Shown here in pieces: positions 8,495-16,293 of a stretch of DNA of 26,899 nucleotides (its first letter is position 1; each line of letters begins with the position of its first letter). The position numbers were made by a program, and so were the translations under genes. A model generated the notes under the pieces. That model was not told where the DNA came from and searched no databases. It saw only the letters and a list, made by a program, of their open reading frames with translations. This stretch comes from Hypsibius dujardini (Eukaryota > Tardigrada > Eutardigrada > Parachela > Hypsibiidae), in assembly GCA_001579985.1 (NCBI GenBank), contig LRSR01004924.1, positions 1 to 26,899 of the forward strand, read 5' to 3'.

Positions 8495-9574
8495 ATGAAT
8501 CTACTGAACAAGTACCTCGACGCCCGGAACCCCGGCAGCTTCGGTGGTATCGATCGATTCTTCGAAAGCGTGAAGGGAGACGTCGCGGACAAGAAACAAG
8601 CTCAACAGCTTTTGGAACAGCTCGACCCTTACAGCATCAACAAGGAAAACCGAAAACGATTCCCTCGAAACCGTGTTGTCGTGAGCAATATGACACAGCA
8701 GTTTCAGATCGATCTTGCAAACTTTCGCCGATACAAGGACGAAAACAAAGGTGTGCAGTACCTAATGTTTGCAATCGACTGTTTCTCCAAGAAGGCCAGC
8801 GTACAACCACTTCTCACCAAAGGCGCCGATCATGTTAAAAAGGCCCTGCAAAAAGTGTTTAACGAAATGGGCGAACCGGAACGGATCCAAGTGGACAAAG
8901 CAAAAGAGTTTTTTAACTCTACCGTAAAAGCGTTTCTTAAATCAAAGCAAGTCGAGTTGTTTTCCACTGAAAACAACGACATCAAGGCGGGACAAGCTGA
9001 ACGACTTATTCGTACCTTTAAATCTCGCATATGGCGACTGTTTCGGCACAGAATGTCAACAGAGTACGTTGATAAAATTCAAGATTTTGTGTACTCTTAC
9101 AATCGGTCGATCCACCGCTCTCATGGTATGGAACCAAATAACGTCTCACAAGGCAATTCCTTACAAGTGTTTAATCGGCTCTATAGTGATCTCTTGAGTC
9201 AAAGTAGCAGGACGCCACGATACCGGGTCGGTGAGCATGTAAGAATCTCAAAACTCAAGGGTGTGTTTGAAAAAGGATTCGAGTATCGCTACCAGGAACG
9301 GATTTACAAAATTGTGCAGGTCATTCCTCACAAGAAACCAATGTACCGCATTCAAACCTTAAAAGGTAGTCCTGTAGCGGGCAAATTCTACGAGCAGGAA
9401 TTATCATTAGTCCGGGGCGATCTTAGTGAAAAAACTTTCACGATTGAGAAAGTTATTAAAGAGCGAACACGAAATGGAAAACGCGAATGCTTGGTTCGAT
9501 GGTTGGGATACGATTCGGAAGACGACGAGTGGATAGTAAAATCAAAATGCACGAAGCCTCATCGTTCTACATAA
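8495..9574 (+). CDS. retroviral-type (rve) integrase with C-terminal chromodomain
   Basis: Inserts the element into host chromosomes. The 359-residue protein opens with the Polinton-style YSINKENRKRFPRNRV (about 46-61) and then the rve core with catalytic D73 (QFQIDLANF), D134 (RIQVDKAKEFF) and E169 (GQAERLIRTFKSRIWR). An SH3-like region follows at about 240-305, and a chromodomain at about 315-352 (FTIEKVI, LVRWLGYDSEDDEW). The chromodomain probably guides integration to particular histone marks. No N-terminal HHCC zinc finger is visible. The last 28 nt overlap the start of the minor capsid gene. The reading frame is intact, so the element may be recently active. Confidence 0.94.
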   Translation: MNLLNKYLDARNPGSFGGIDRFFESVKGDVADKKQAQQLLEQLDPYSINKENRKRFPRNRVVVSNMTQQFQIDLANFRRYKDENKGVQYLMFAIDCFSKKASVQPLLTKGADHVKKALQKVFNEMGEPERIQVDKAKEFFNSTVKAFLKSKQVELFSTENNDIKAGQAERLIRTFKSRIWRLFRHRMSTEYVDKIQDFVYSYNRSIHRSHGMEPNNVSQGNSLQVFNRLYSDLLSQSSRTPRYRVGEHVRISKLKGVFEKGFEYRYQERIYKIVQVIPHKKPMYRIQTLKGSPVAGKFYEQELSLVRGDLSEKTFTIEKVIKERTRNGKRECLVRWLGYDSEDDEWIVKSKCTKPHRST

Positions 9575-10476
9575 CACTACCATGTGACAGCTGTTTGGAC
9601 CTTTATCCAAACAACAATGCAGCCGACTGGATTACAAAGTTACAGCAGCCCATTCAACTCAAAGGACGATGGGAAGTCTGCCTGGCAGAGGCTCATTATA
9701 CCAATACATTGTGGACCCTACAGGAAGAACAAAAGATTTTAATTCATCAAATTAAAAGTGTAGATTATGAAAAGTGGGTTTTTCCAACTACCGAAACCGT
9801 CATCACGGTTCCTGCGGGTCTTTACAAGGAACCCAAAGATTTGATCAATGTCATCAACAACCAAGTACCCCTGCTTGAAGAAGTGACGCTGACTAACCGC
9901 ATCAGTTCCAGCCGCACTACGGAGACTCCGGCCGTAACGTTTTACATGACGGAGAGCAGTAGTCCCATTTTGCGCCTTAAAGTTGCATCTCCACTGATTA
10001 TGTTGACCTTTCCACCAGGCTCTGAAACACTCAAGGCGATGTTGGGACTACAGCCACAAGAGAAAATTCTCAAATACCCGCTGCTAGACAATGTGCTTAA
10101 ACCAACACCCAGAACGGCTACAGAGCAAGACGAAAAAGTCAGAATGCTATTTGCCGACATTAAACCATGGACATGGACAGCACAACGAGCATGCGATCCT
10201 AGTGTTGGAAACCAAATTTTGTACGTTTACTGCAGCGTCGCTGATTTTTCCTTTCTCGGTGGGGAAAAGGCTCAAATTTTACGGACACTAGCTATTGACG
10301 GCAAGTATGGACAAGTCAAGACTGAAAGATTTGACATCGGTCACTATGTTCCCGTTTTACCTTCTCAGTTTGAAACTATTCAAGTGACTATAGCTAATGA
10401 ACTTGGGGACAATGCACGTTTTCATTCTGGAAAATCCCTAATTCGATTACACTTTCGGCCTTACAGGCCCTACTAG
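9547..10476 (+). CDS. minor capsid (penton-type) protein
   Basis: 309 residues from the ATG at 9547; an upstream in-frame ATG at 9487 exists but would only add an out-of-frame reading of the integrase chromodomain, so 9547 is preferred. The opening (SSFYITLPCDSCLDLYPNN) followed by ADWITKL, WEVCLAEAHY and a late LPSQFETIQVTIAN matches the minor capsid or penton family of Polintons and adintoviruses, a single jelly-roll protein at the capsid vertices. It lies in the usual place between integrase and major capsid genes. Confidence 0.85.
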   Translation: MHEASSFYITLPCDSCLDLYPNNNAADWITKLQQPIQLKGRWEVCLAEAHYTNTLWTLQEEQKILIHQIKSVDYEKWVFPTTETVITVPAGLYKEPKDLINVINNQVPLLEEVTLTNRISSSRTTETPAVTFYMTESSSPILRLKVASPLIMLTFPPGSETLKAMLGLQPQEKILKYPLLDNVLKPTPRTATEQDEKVRMLFADIKPWTWTAQRACDPSVGNQILYVYCSVADFSFLGGEKAQILRTLAIDGKYGQVKTERFDIGHYVPVLPSQFETIQVTIANELGDNARFHSGKSLIRLHFRPYRPY

Positions 10477-10482
10477 TTTGTC

Positions 10483-10890
10483 ATGCCGCTTACAGAATAC
10501 ATCCCAGACCCCCGTCGATATGAGGGGGTCTTTGTTACGCAGATGGGATACGGTCCTATGGTTCGATATCATGGATCACACGCTCAGTACGGGGCGGGGT
10601 TCCCACAACTATTAAAGTCCCTTTTTTCTAAGATTGCATCTTTTGCAAAACCTATTTTAAAATCTGCTGCCCCTCACGCACGTGCAGCGCTCTCTGCCGC
10701 TGCACCACATTTACAAGAAGCCGCCACAGGTATTGTTAAAGACGCCGGTCGTGGAGCAGTTGAGGCTATTAATAAAAAGCTTACCGAAATCCAAGAAGGT
10801 CGTGGACGTAAACGGAAGAAACTTTCCAAAAAGAAAAAGGTGATCAGAAGAAAGAAAACACCATCATACGGTATTGAGGATTACTATTAG
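10483..10890 (+). CDS. basic amphipathic virion protein (adenovirus pVI-like or core-like)
   Basis: 135 residues. The middle (about 38-100) is a glycine-led amphipathic and alanine-rich helical region (GAGFPQLLKSLFSKI, then AAPHARAALSAAAPHLQEAA), followed by a very basic run GRKRKKLSKKKKVIRRKK and a tyrosine-rich end. Such proteins are regularly found just before the Polinton major capsid gene and have been compared with the membrane-lytic or core proteins of adenoviruses. The role here is by analogy of position and composition. Its stop is 1 bp before the ATG of the major capsid gene. Confidence 0.7.
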   Translation: MPLTEYIPDPRRYEGVFVTQMGYGPMVRYHGSHAQYGAGFPQLLKSLFSKIASFAKPILKSAAPHARAALSAAAPHLQEAATGIVKDAGRGAVEAINKKLTEIQEGRGRKRKKLSKKKKVIRRKKTPSYGIEDYY

Positions 10891-10891
10891 G

Positions 10892-12220
10892 ATGGCCTTC
10901 ACCTTGGAAGGTTCGGCGTCGGCCATGCATCCAGAGTCGCAAATGTTTAGTGTCCCCGTCACATTCACTGAGCGCTGGAAAGTGGAACATGACCGTCTTC
11001 ATCCAACTGCTACCTTGGCGGACGGAACTACCACAGGGGATATTGTTTTCTACATTCCACCTAGCACTACCGGTATGGTTGTTCTTAAAGACGTCGCACT
11101 TGAACTGGAGCTTGGTCTACAAGTAAAAAAGCCCGATTCTGAATGGAGAATGGTTGACCAGACCGATGGTGTAGCCATTGTAAATAATGCCCTCCATTCC
11201 ATCTTCTCAAGCGTTCACGTCTCTGTTGCCAACAAGGTTATTTCTGACGCGTCCACGTTCTACCCTTACCGTGCATACCTCGACAATTTGTTCAACAACA
11301 CTGTTCAAACACAAAGGTCTCAGCTGACTTCTTGTGGTTGGTACCCTGATACCCCTCATAAATTTAATTCCGAAACTGAAAACGCACAGGAACAAAGACG
11401 TCGAACACTGTTTGGACCAAGCCATTTCGTTCAGTTATCAGGACGGATTTGTTCTGACCTTTTCGAACAAGAAAAGGATCTGATTACCGGTGTTCCAGTC
11501 ACCATTCGGTTTGTTATGGCCAAACCTGAATTTTATTTGCGGAAATTTGATTCGGACTTAACTAAGCAGTTTCGAATTGTCATTAAAAACCCTCGTCTCA
11601 GCATCCGACGGAACATTCCAGCACCAGATTATTTGATTAGCACCACCGAAGAACTTCAAAGTAAACCTTGTAAATACCACGTGGAACGGACCGTCATCCG
11701 AGTTACCGATATTCCCAGATCTACACAGAGCACGGTTATAAGCAACCTACAAATAGGTCAGCTCCCAAAGATTTGCTTGATTGGTTTCGTGGACAGCAAA
11801 GACTTTCACGGAGATTCTACCCGTTCACCGTTTCTGTTTGATCATTTTGGACTTCAGCAAATTAGTTGTGAAGTGGACGGCCAATCGTTTCCCGGCCGAC
11901 CGTACACTGCCGAATTTGACAAATTCCAAAGTTTAGAGTGCTACGAAGGCTTGTTGGAGACGTTTGAGAAGCGGCACGATCCTCACGGCGAGTTTTGGTT
12001 TGATCGGGAAGATTACGCCGGTGGATACACTCTTTTTGGTATGAAACTTGGCACATGCGGTCGTGGAACTCTGGGACTAATTCGTCAAGGAAACCTCAGT
12101 ATCTCTTTAACGTTCGCACAACCATTAAAGTCAACAATCATGATGATGGCTTATCTCGTATATGACTCGATTATCGAGATTAATCAGTTCCGTGTGCTCA
12201 GCACCGACTTCACAGCATGA
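10892..12220 (+). CDS. double jelly-roll major capsid protein
   Basis: 442 residues from the ATG at 10892; an in-frame ATG at 10874 lies inside the previous gene and is less likely. The segment TFYPYRAYLDNLFNN followed by RSQLTSCGWYPDT (about 123-155) is the recognisable signature of Polinton major capsid proteins, and the length and beta-rich composition fit the family, which forms trimeric hexons of an icosahedral shell. The frame is intact and its stop overlaps the protease start by 4 nt (ATGA). With the penton-type protein, ATPase and protease it gives the element a full set of virion genes. Confidence 0.9.
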   Translation: MAFTLEGSASAMHPESQMFSVPVTFTERWKVEHDRLHPTATLADGTTTGDIVFYIPPSTTGMVVLKDVALELELGLQVKKPDSEWRMVDQTDGVAIVNNALHSIFSSVHVSVANKVISDASTFYPYRAYLDNLFNNTVQTQRSQLTSCGWYPDTPHKFNSETENAQEQRRRTLFGPSHFVQLSGRICSDLFEQEKDLITGVPVTIRFVMAKPEFYLRKFDSDLTKQFRIVIKNPRLSIRRNIPAPDYLISTTEELQSKPCKYHVERTVIRVTDIPRSTQSTVISNLQIGQLPKICLIGFVDSKDFHGDSTRSPFLFDHFGLQQISCEVDGQSFPGRPYTAEFDKFQSLECYEGLLETFEKRHDPHGEFWFDREDYAGGYTLFGMKLGTCGRGTLGLIRQGNLSISLTFAQPLKSTIMMMAYLVYDSIIEINQFRVLSTDFTA

Positions 12221-12723
12221 ACACTTCCAGCATTAAAGCTGCTCTGGAGAGCAACTCTGTCACCAAGTCTTCTTTTCGTGGAATTTTTGCCGCTGACAAG
12301 ATTTCAGTATTAGGACCTTTGCCCGGTGGATGTGTAATTAACACTGACCCGTCCACAGGCCCCGGCATGCACTGGCTTGCAGCGTACCAAGATCGCCCGG
12401 ATGTTGTGGAAATTTTCGACTCTTTTGGAAAAGATTTGTCTTTTTATAAAATTAACGCTTTTCACAATCTGCGAATCGTGAAACAGACTGAGCAGTTCCA
12501 ATCCAATGGTTCGACCGTTTGTGGTCAGTATTGTTTATTCTTTTTACTTAGAAGATGCAGCGGAGAACATTACGGAGATATAATTCACTTGTTTACGCAG
12601 AATAAGCATGCTAATGATGCAATGGTGACTCAGTATGTGAACCATTATTTCGACTTGAATACCAAAGTCCAAGATGACAGTTTTCTCAAACAAGTATGCA
12701 AAAATTTTCTGGAACTAAAGTAG
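12217..12723 (+). CDS. adenain-type (C5/Ulp1-like) maturation cysteine protease
   Basis: Cleaves capsid precursors during particle maturation in related viruses. The 168-residue protein has the catalytic order of the family: H52 in GMHWLAAY, D68 in EIFDSFG, an oxyanion-hole Gln around Q95 and nucleophile C102 in STVCGQYCLFFLL. Length is close to adenain. The start overlaps the major capsid stop by 4 nt. The stop at 12721-12723 is one base from the end of the convergent minus-strand coding extension, marking a tight tail-to-tail junction. Confidence 0.9.
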   Translation: MNTSSIKAALESNSVTKSSFRGIFAADKISVLGPLPGGCVINTDPSTGPGMHWLAAYQDRPDVVEIFDSFGKDLSFYKINAFHNLRIVKQTEQFQSNGSTVCGQYCLFFLLRRCSGEHYGDIIHLFTQNKHANDAMVTQYVNHYFDLNTKVQDDSFLKQVCKNFLELK

Positions 12724-12724
12724 A

Positions 12725-13701
12725 CTAAACATTCTTTTCCGCCTTGCATCCGAAAGGGTCCAGCACACAGACCTTGTTGACTACCCTCAAGCGCTTGTTG
12801 ATGTCCTCCATCAAACATTGGCGGTTGCTGTTGAACCATTCGTCCAGTCGCGCGGTAATATCCAAAAGTTGCTGGCAGGTCACGACATTGTTGGTCAAGA
12901 GGATGGATTCTACGTAGCGTTGCTTTTTAGCCTCCTCCTTAAGGCCGCCTTAAGGTCCTCCGGATGCGCATCCCTTGGGATACCGTACTCACAACTGTGA
13001 CCTTGACCCGGGCAGTCAGGCTCAGTCTCCGGATTCAGACAAGTGGGACAGCGGTCCCGGCGAAGTCCCAAAATGTGCTGATACATCAAGTGGGCTAAAC
13101 CGTTCTTCAACTCCTTGAATTTCATTCCCGGGCCAGGCTTACCTTCCTTGAACTGCGGCACAGCCACAATGTCTTGCAGCACCTTCATCTCTTTGAACAT
13201 CTTTTTGAGATTGTCGTAGGTGGACTTGCCGAACGAGAGACCGTCCTTCTTCAGGGCTACAATGTTGCCGTTTTTCAAGGTGGCGAAGCGACGAACCGTA
13301 GCGATGTTGTTGCCTCGGAACTTGCTCCACTGAAGGTAAAGTCCGTTGCCCAAAGCATACTTTGTTGGTCCGTCCTCCCCATCAGGTCGATCAGCCACTC
13401 CGGACATGATGGTGCCGTACAGACGGAGGAATTGAGTCAGGTCCATAGTGACGGCCTTTCCCGTCTCCGCCGGTTCGCCGATGGGTCCTTTGCGCTCACA
13501 GAGACGGATATTTATCCGACCTTCAGCATCGGGAGAAAATGACAAGTATTTGTCGTACCCGATCTTATAGACGGGACGATTCTTTTCAACAAAGGCAACT
13601 TGACCGTTGACAGGAAGTTCCGGGAGTTTATACTCGTCGTTCATAGGCATTTCCGTTTCGACGTCCTCAATCTTGCGCTTCTTCATTGCAGCCTCAGCCA
13701 T
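12725..13701 (-). pseudogene. PC4-like tandem-domain protein gene with a frame break near its 3' end
   Basis: The first frame (13701 to 12910) encodes 263 residues: a nuclear-signal-like start (KKRKIE) and two successive units resembling the PC4/Sub1 single-strand-binding coactivator fold. Unit 1 (about 45-95) has GRINIRLCER and GKAVTMDLTQFLRL; unit 2 (about 115-170) has NGLYLQWSKFRGNN and KDGLSFGKSTYDNLKKM. A Cys-rich stretch (CPTCLNPETEPDCPGQGHSC, about 219-238) may bind zinc. From about 12950 to 12725 a different frame stays open for about 70 more codons with helical coding-like content (ESILLTNNVVTCQQLLDI) and ends one base from the protease stop, so it is probably the real C-terminus. 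Around 12944-12965 the heptamer CTTAAGG occurs twice 11 bp apart, as expected if an 11-bp duplication broke the frame. It could also be a programmed shift or an assembly error; the 263-residue form may still work. Confidence 0.65.
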
Positions 13702-13853
13702 TTTAATTATTTAAGAGGATAGTGGAAAACGGAAAACGTAAACATTTGAATCTGATCGGTTAAGCATTCTCACACGCTGAAATAGTTCACTCGTACAACA
13801 ACCTACTCCCCCGATTGTGAATCGTATCCCCGACGATAACTCATCACCCCGAA
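13702..13853. promoter_or_regulatory. divergent spacer between PC4-like and small membrane protein genes
   Basis: A 152-bp spacer between starts on opposite strands. It has AT-rich sequence at the minus-strand start and CCCCGA motifs at about 13829 and 13847 near the plus-strand start. No TATA box is evident. Assigned as promoter only because two genes diverge from it. Confidence 0.35.
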
Positions 13854-14069
13854 ATGGATACTGACGAGCGAGGAACGTGTTTGAACCAACCCGAGCGAAA
13901 ACACCCATGTATCGCAAAGGTGTGCATCACGTTTTTGTACGTTTTTCTTTTTATGGCGTTGATTGGATTTTTAATTGCGGAACACGCTACCAAATTGGCT
14001 TTTATTATTCAACCACAAGATAACATGACATTCCAAGATTTCATTAGCATGTTTAAAAACACTACTTGA
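13854..14069 (+). CDS. small single-pass membrane protein
   Basis: 71 residues with a polar, cysteine-containing N-terminal tail (about 1-22), one strong transmembrane segment (VCITFLYVFLFMALIGFLIA, about 23-42) and a short polar C-terminal part ending FISMFKNTT. It has no recognisable family. It fills the gap between two minus-strand genes and overlaps the end of one by 8 nt, the same packing as elsewhere in the element, which supports it being a gene. A role in membrane interaction of the particle or in the infected cell is speculation. Confidence 0.5.
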   Translation: MDTDERGTCLNQPERKHPCIAKVCITFLYVFLFMALIGFLIAEHATKLAFIIQPQDNMTFQDFISMFKNTT

Positions 14070-14721
14070 TATTCGCAATAATTCCACTCCAGGCATAATT
14101 GGGCAAAGCCAACAAAATTTCCAGAACCACAATACCGGCCTCACGATTGTTCATGTCACTACTCAAGAGGTGGTCAGTAACTATAAAAACATTCTCTAAG
14201 CCCAGATCCCTCACGCTGGCCAGTGGCATCAGGACTGGCTTAACTCCCTCTTCCTTCAGTTGGTTCACACATGCCGGTGGGATGCTCAAGACGGCATCGG
14301 CTCGCTTGCTTGTTTTGTGACGAACCAATCGCAAGAGCGGTTTCCGCTTTTCGTTGATCCAGTGAATTTGCAGCGTGTTGTTGACCTTGAAGACCTCAGG
14401 ATTGTTCTCCGGTTTCAACAGATACCCGGGAACCATCTTCTCTTTCTCGTCTTTATAGTAGGGCTTATAGTGTTCGCAGTGGTCAGATAGGATGTAGGCT
14501 AGAAGCTGAAGAAATTCCTGGACGCTGACCCGGAAGGCTTTCGTTTTTCGTAAAGCGCGTAGTCCAATCTCCAATTTGTCACCGACAACAAACATGCTGA
14601 TTTCAAGGTTCCCCATATTATAGAATGGTGTTTCCGGACTAGAGATTGGCTTTCCGTTGAAAGACTGGAAGAATTCTGAAATAACTTCCGTCTCCAGGAT
14701 GTCATTCAGGAGGTCGTCCAT
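14062..14721 (-). CDS. possible second PC4-like tandem-domain protein
   Basis: 219 residues from the ATG at 14721 (MDDLLNDILE); an upstream ATG at 14811 would only add sequence antisense-like to the preceding gene. Two stretches have a beta-strand-rich layout like the two units of the gene at 12910-13701: LEISMFVVGDKLEIGLRAL followed by VSVQEFLQLLAYI (about 36-80), and LQIHWINEKRKPLLRLVRHK followed by PACVNQLKEEG (about 116-155). The similarity is in pattern rather than identity, so the PC4-like label is tentative. It overlaps the 3' end of the dsRBD-like gene by 20 nt, suggesting coupled expression. Confidence 0.62.
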   Translation of the reverse strand: MDDLLNDILETEVISEFFQSFNGKPISSPETPFYNMGNLEISMFVVGDKLEIGLRALRKTKAFRVSVQEFLQLLAYILSDHCEHYKPYYKDEKEKMVPGYLLKPENNPEVFKVNNTLQIHWINEKRKPLLRLVRHKTSKRADAVLSIPPACVNQLKEEGVKPVLMPLASVRDLGLENVFIVTDHLLSSDMNNREAGIVVLEILLALPNYAWSGIIANIK

Positions 14722-14980
14722 CTTCTTCTTTTTCCGACTCAGCCGACTCGGACTCAGACGAGTAGCCAAGTTGACTGTAGCAGTAGTGGTGGATGTAAAT
14801 CTTTTTATCACACCTGTGTTGGGCTATGGCTTCACTGTGTGATTGCCCAATGTGCACACAACCGTGTAAATCACCGCGGACAACAAAAACAGAACCTTCT
14901 TTGTGGTAAGTGTACTTTATTGACTGCTCAGAACGACAATGAATAACCCAAGAATATTCACCGTTATAAGGTCGCGGCAT
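14702..14980 (-). CDS. small dsRBD-like protein, copy 1
   Basis: 92 residues from the ATG at 14980. The middle part SVFVVRGDLHGCVHIGQS followed by HSEAIAQHRCDKKIYIHHY resembles the strand-strand-helix 2 half of a double-stranded-RNA-binding domain, and parallels the protein at 15479-15793. The C-terminal tail is Ser/Glu-rich (SSESESAESEKEEDG). Upstream is an AT-rich GATATAAAAC segment at about 15006. If it binds dsRNA it could blunt host RNA interference, but the N-terminal helix of the domain is not convincing and the assignment is weak. Confidence 0.5.
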   Translation of the reverse strand: MPRPYNGEYSWVIHCRSEQSIKYTYHKEGSVFVVRGDLHGCVHIGQSHSEAIAQHRCDKKIYIHHYCYSQLGYSSESESAESEKEEDGRPPE

Positions 14981-15069
14981 TTTCACAACTGAATAAAACG
15001 AAAAAAGATATAAAACGAATTCGATAAACCGAAAGAAAAGGCTGTGATTAAGAAACCCGAAACTGTGAC

Positions 15070-15561
15070 TCAGAAAGTGTCGTATTGGTTAAACTTGAGA
15101 ATGTGTTGAAACTTGTACAGCTGATGAATCCACAAGATGACCGCCTGGTCTGAGTCACGGGACCAGCAAGATATAGTGACGCGCCACAATTTACAGCGAA
15201 GTGGCTCGAACTCCTCCCTCTGAATTTGAATGACGATTCCCTGCTCGGTCCCTAGAAACATATCCGGTTCATCTGGCTTTAAGCCTTCTAAACGCGGCCA
15301 GATTTCTTCGTTAAACTTGATGCGACGAAAGCGATCGATAACGTCTTTGCTCCATTTCACCGGCCGCGGTTCCATGTCAAACCTAACTCCGTTGACGGTC
15401 CCATCTGGAAGCCATAACAACGTCACGCTGAGTGGACGATCCATGGTGAGGCTCAAGTTGAAAGATCGCTGGACTTCTTCAGGAACATCCTTCCTCCCTT
15501 CCGTTTCCAACACTGCTTTCATCAGAGTCAGGGCTTCTTCCTCTTTCGTAGAAGTCGTCAT
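15070..15561 (-). CDS. uncharacterised 163-residue protein, parallel of the 14062-14721 gene
   Basis: Starts at the ATG at 15561 (MTTSTKEEEALTLMKAVLET); an in-frame ATG at 15642 would only add sequence overlapping the previous gene. The opening helix resembles that of the gene at 14721 (MDDLLNDILETE), and both follow a small dsRBD-like gene they overlap. The rest has alternating strands (LSVTLLWLPDGTVNGVRFDM, EQGIVIQIQREEFEPL, KLWRVTISCW). A PC4-like fold is possible but not demonstrable by eye. The overlap with the upstream gene is 83 nt. Confidence 0.55.
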   Translation of the reverse strand: MTTSTKEEEALTLMKAVLETEGRKDVPEEVQRSFNLSLTMDRPLSVTLLWLPDGTVNGVRFDMEPRPVKWSKDVIDRFRRIKFNEEIWPRLEGLKPDEPDMFLGTEQGIVIQIQREEFEPLRCKLWRVTISCWSRDSDQAVILWIHQLYKFQHILKFNQYDTF

Positions 15562-15793
15562 TGTTATTGCTATTAATGTACTCGTCGTAGATTTTTCGTG
15601 CACAGTTATCGATTGCTTCAGCAATAGTTCTGCCTCGGCCACAATAAACTGAATCGTATATAATTGCTTTGGCGTAAAAGGGAGCGGAAGTGTTGCCGAG
15701 ATAAGGACAACGCTTTACTAGATATGAAAGACCACAGATTCCAAGTGACTTTGCTACTTCAGAATTTTCCAACAAGTCTTTGTATAAAGCCAT
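15479..15793 (-). CDS. small dsRBD-like protein, copy 2
   Basis: 104 residues. The segment APFYAKAIIYDSVYCGRGR followed by TIAEAIDNCARKIYDEYI (about 37-73) fits the second half of a dsRNA-binding domain (strands, a GxGxT-type turn, then an Ala/Cys-containing helix). An N-terminal helix (LYKDLLENSEVAKSLG) is present. It ends in a Ser/Asp/Glu-rich tail like the copy at 14702-14980. The two are probably diverged paralogues. Upstream, at 15847, is an ACCCGACA motif shared with the 6199-6234 repeat. Confidence 0.52.
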   Translation of the reverse strand: MALYKDLLENSEVAKSLGICGLSYLVKRCPYLGNTSAPFYAKAIIYDSVYCGRGRTIAEAIDNCARKIYDEYINSNNNDDFYERGRSPDSDESSVGNGREEGCS

Positions 15794-15882
15794 GACAATG
15801 ATTTTGGCAATTTCATTTTATTGTTTGCTCACACCCGAAACATCACAACCCGACAAGAAAGTCTGACTCATAAATCTGACAA

Positions 15883-16293
15883 CTAAAAAGTTCTGTCACC
15901 ACGACCGTACAAGTAGAAGATGATGTTCTTTGCTTGTCGATGAGCAATCTTAGCCTCAACCGAAACACGTTTCATTGCAATAGTCCAGCCTAGGTCAGAG
16001 GATTTCAGGCGACTTATCATTCTCCAGTTTTTGCCCTGCCTCTCCAATCGGTTCAGTCGTAAGCGCAGCAGTTCACAGCTTTGAGTTTCGTTGAGAACTT
16101 CCGGAAGGTCCAGACGAGAAGACGATGCTCCCAGCCTAAGTGCCATTTTCCGGATGATGTCGCTCAGTTCATCGACGTACTTCCGGCGGAAGGCTCTCTT
16201 ACTGTTCCTTTCCCAGACGATCCGGGGCTGTAAAGCTAGGATTTCTTCCGTAGACTCTTGCATGAAGAAGATAATGTTCCGGATCTCTTCCAT
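15883..16293 (-). CDS. basic helical protein of unknown function with a probable spliced leader
   Basis: 136 residues, largely predicted helix and rich in Arg/Lys (SKRAFRRKYVDELSDIIRKM; LLRLRLNRLERQGKNWRM). No family recognised. Upstream on the same strand there is a candidate GC-AG leader intron (16299-16360, CTAG|GCAAGT donor, TTATTCCAG acceptor) and a TATA box GGTATATAAC at about 16450-16459. Together with the gene at 16819-17256, which has a similar upstream layout, it may form a separately regulated class (early or late) in the element. Confidence 0.58.
   Translation of the reverse strand: MEEIRNIIFFMQESTEEILALQPRIVWERNSKRAFRRKYVDELSDIIRKMALRLGASSSRLDLPEVLNETQSCELLRLRLNRLERQGKNWRMISRLKSSDLGWTIAMKRVSVEAKIAHRQAKNIIFYLYGRGDRTF

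Noticed and set aside
9487-9546. Upstream in-frame start for the minor capsid protein
   Set aside because: The added 20 residues are an out-of-frame reading of the integrase chromodomain; the ATG at 9547 gives the family-typical beginning.
6193-15870. AP-1-like TGASTCA sites at 6193, 15067 and 15864
   Set aside because: The same heptamer also occurs inside coding parts (for example near 8062, 9197, 12625, 13433 and 15150), so promoter specificity is not supported.
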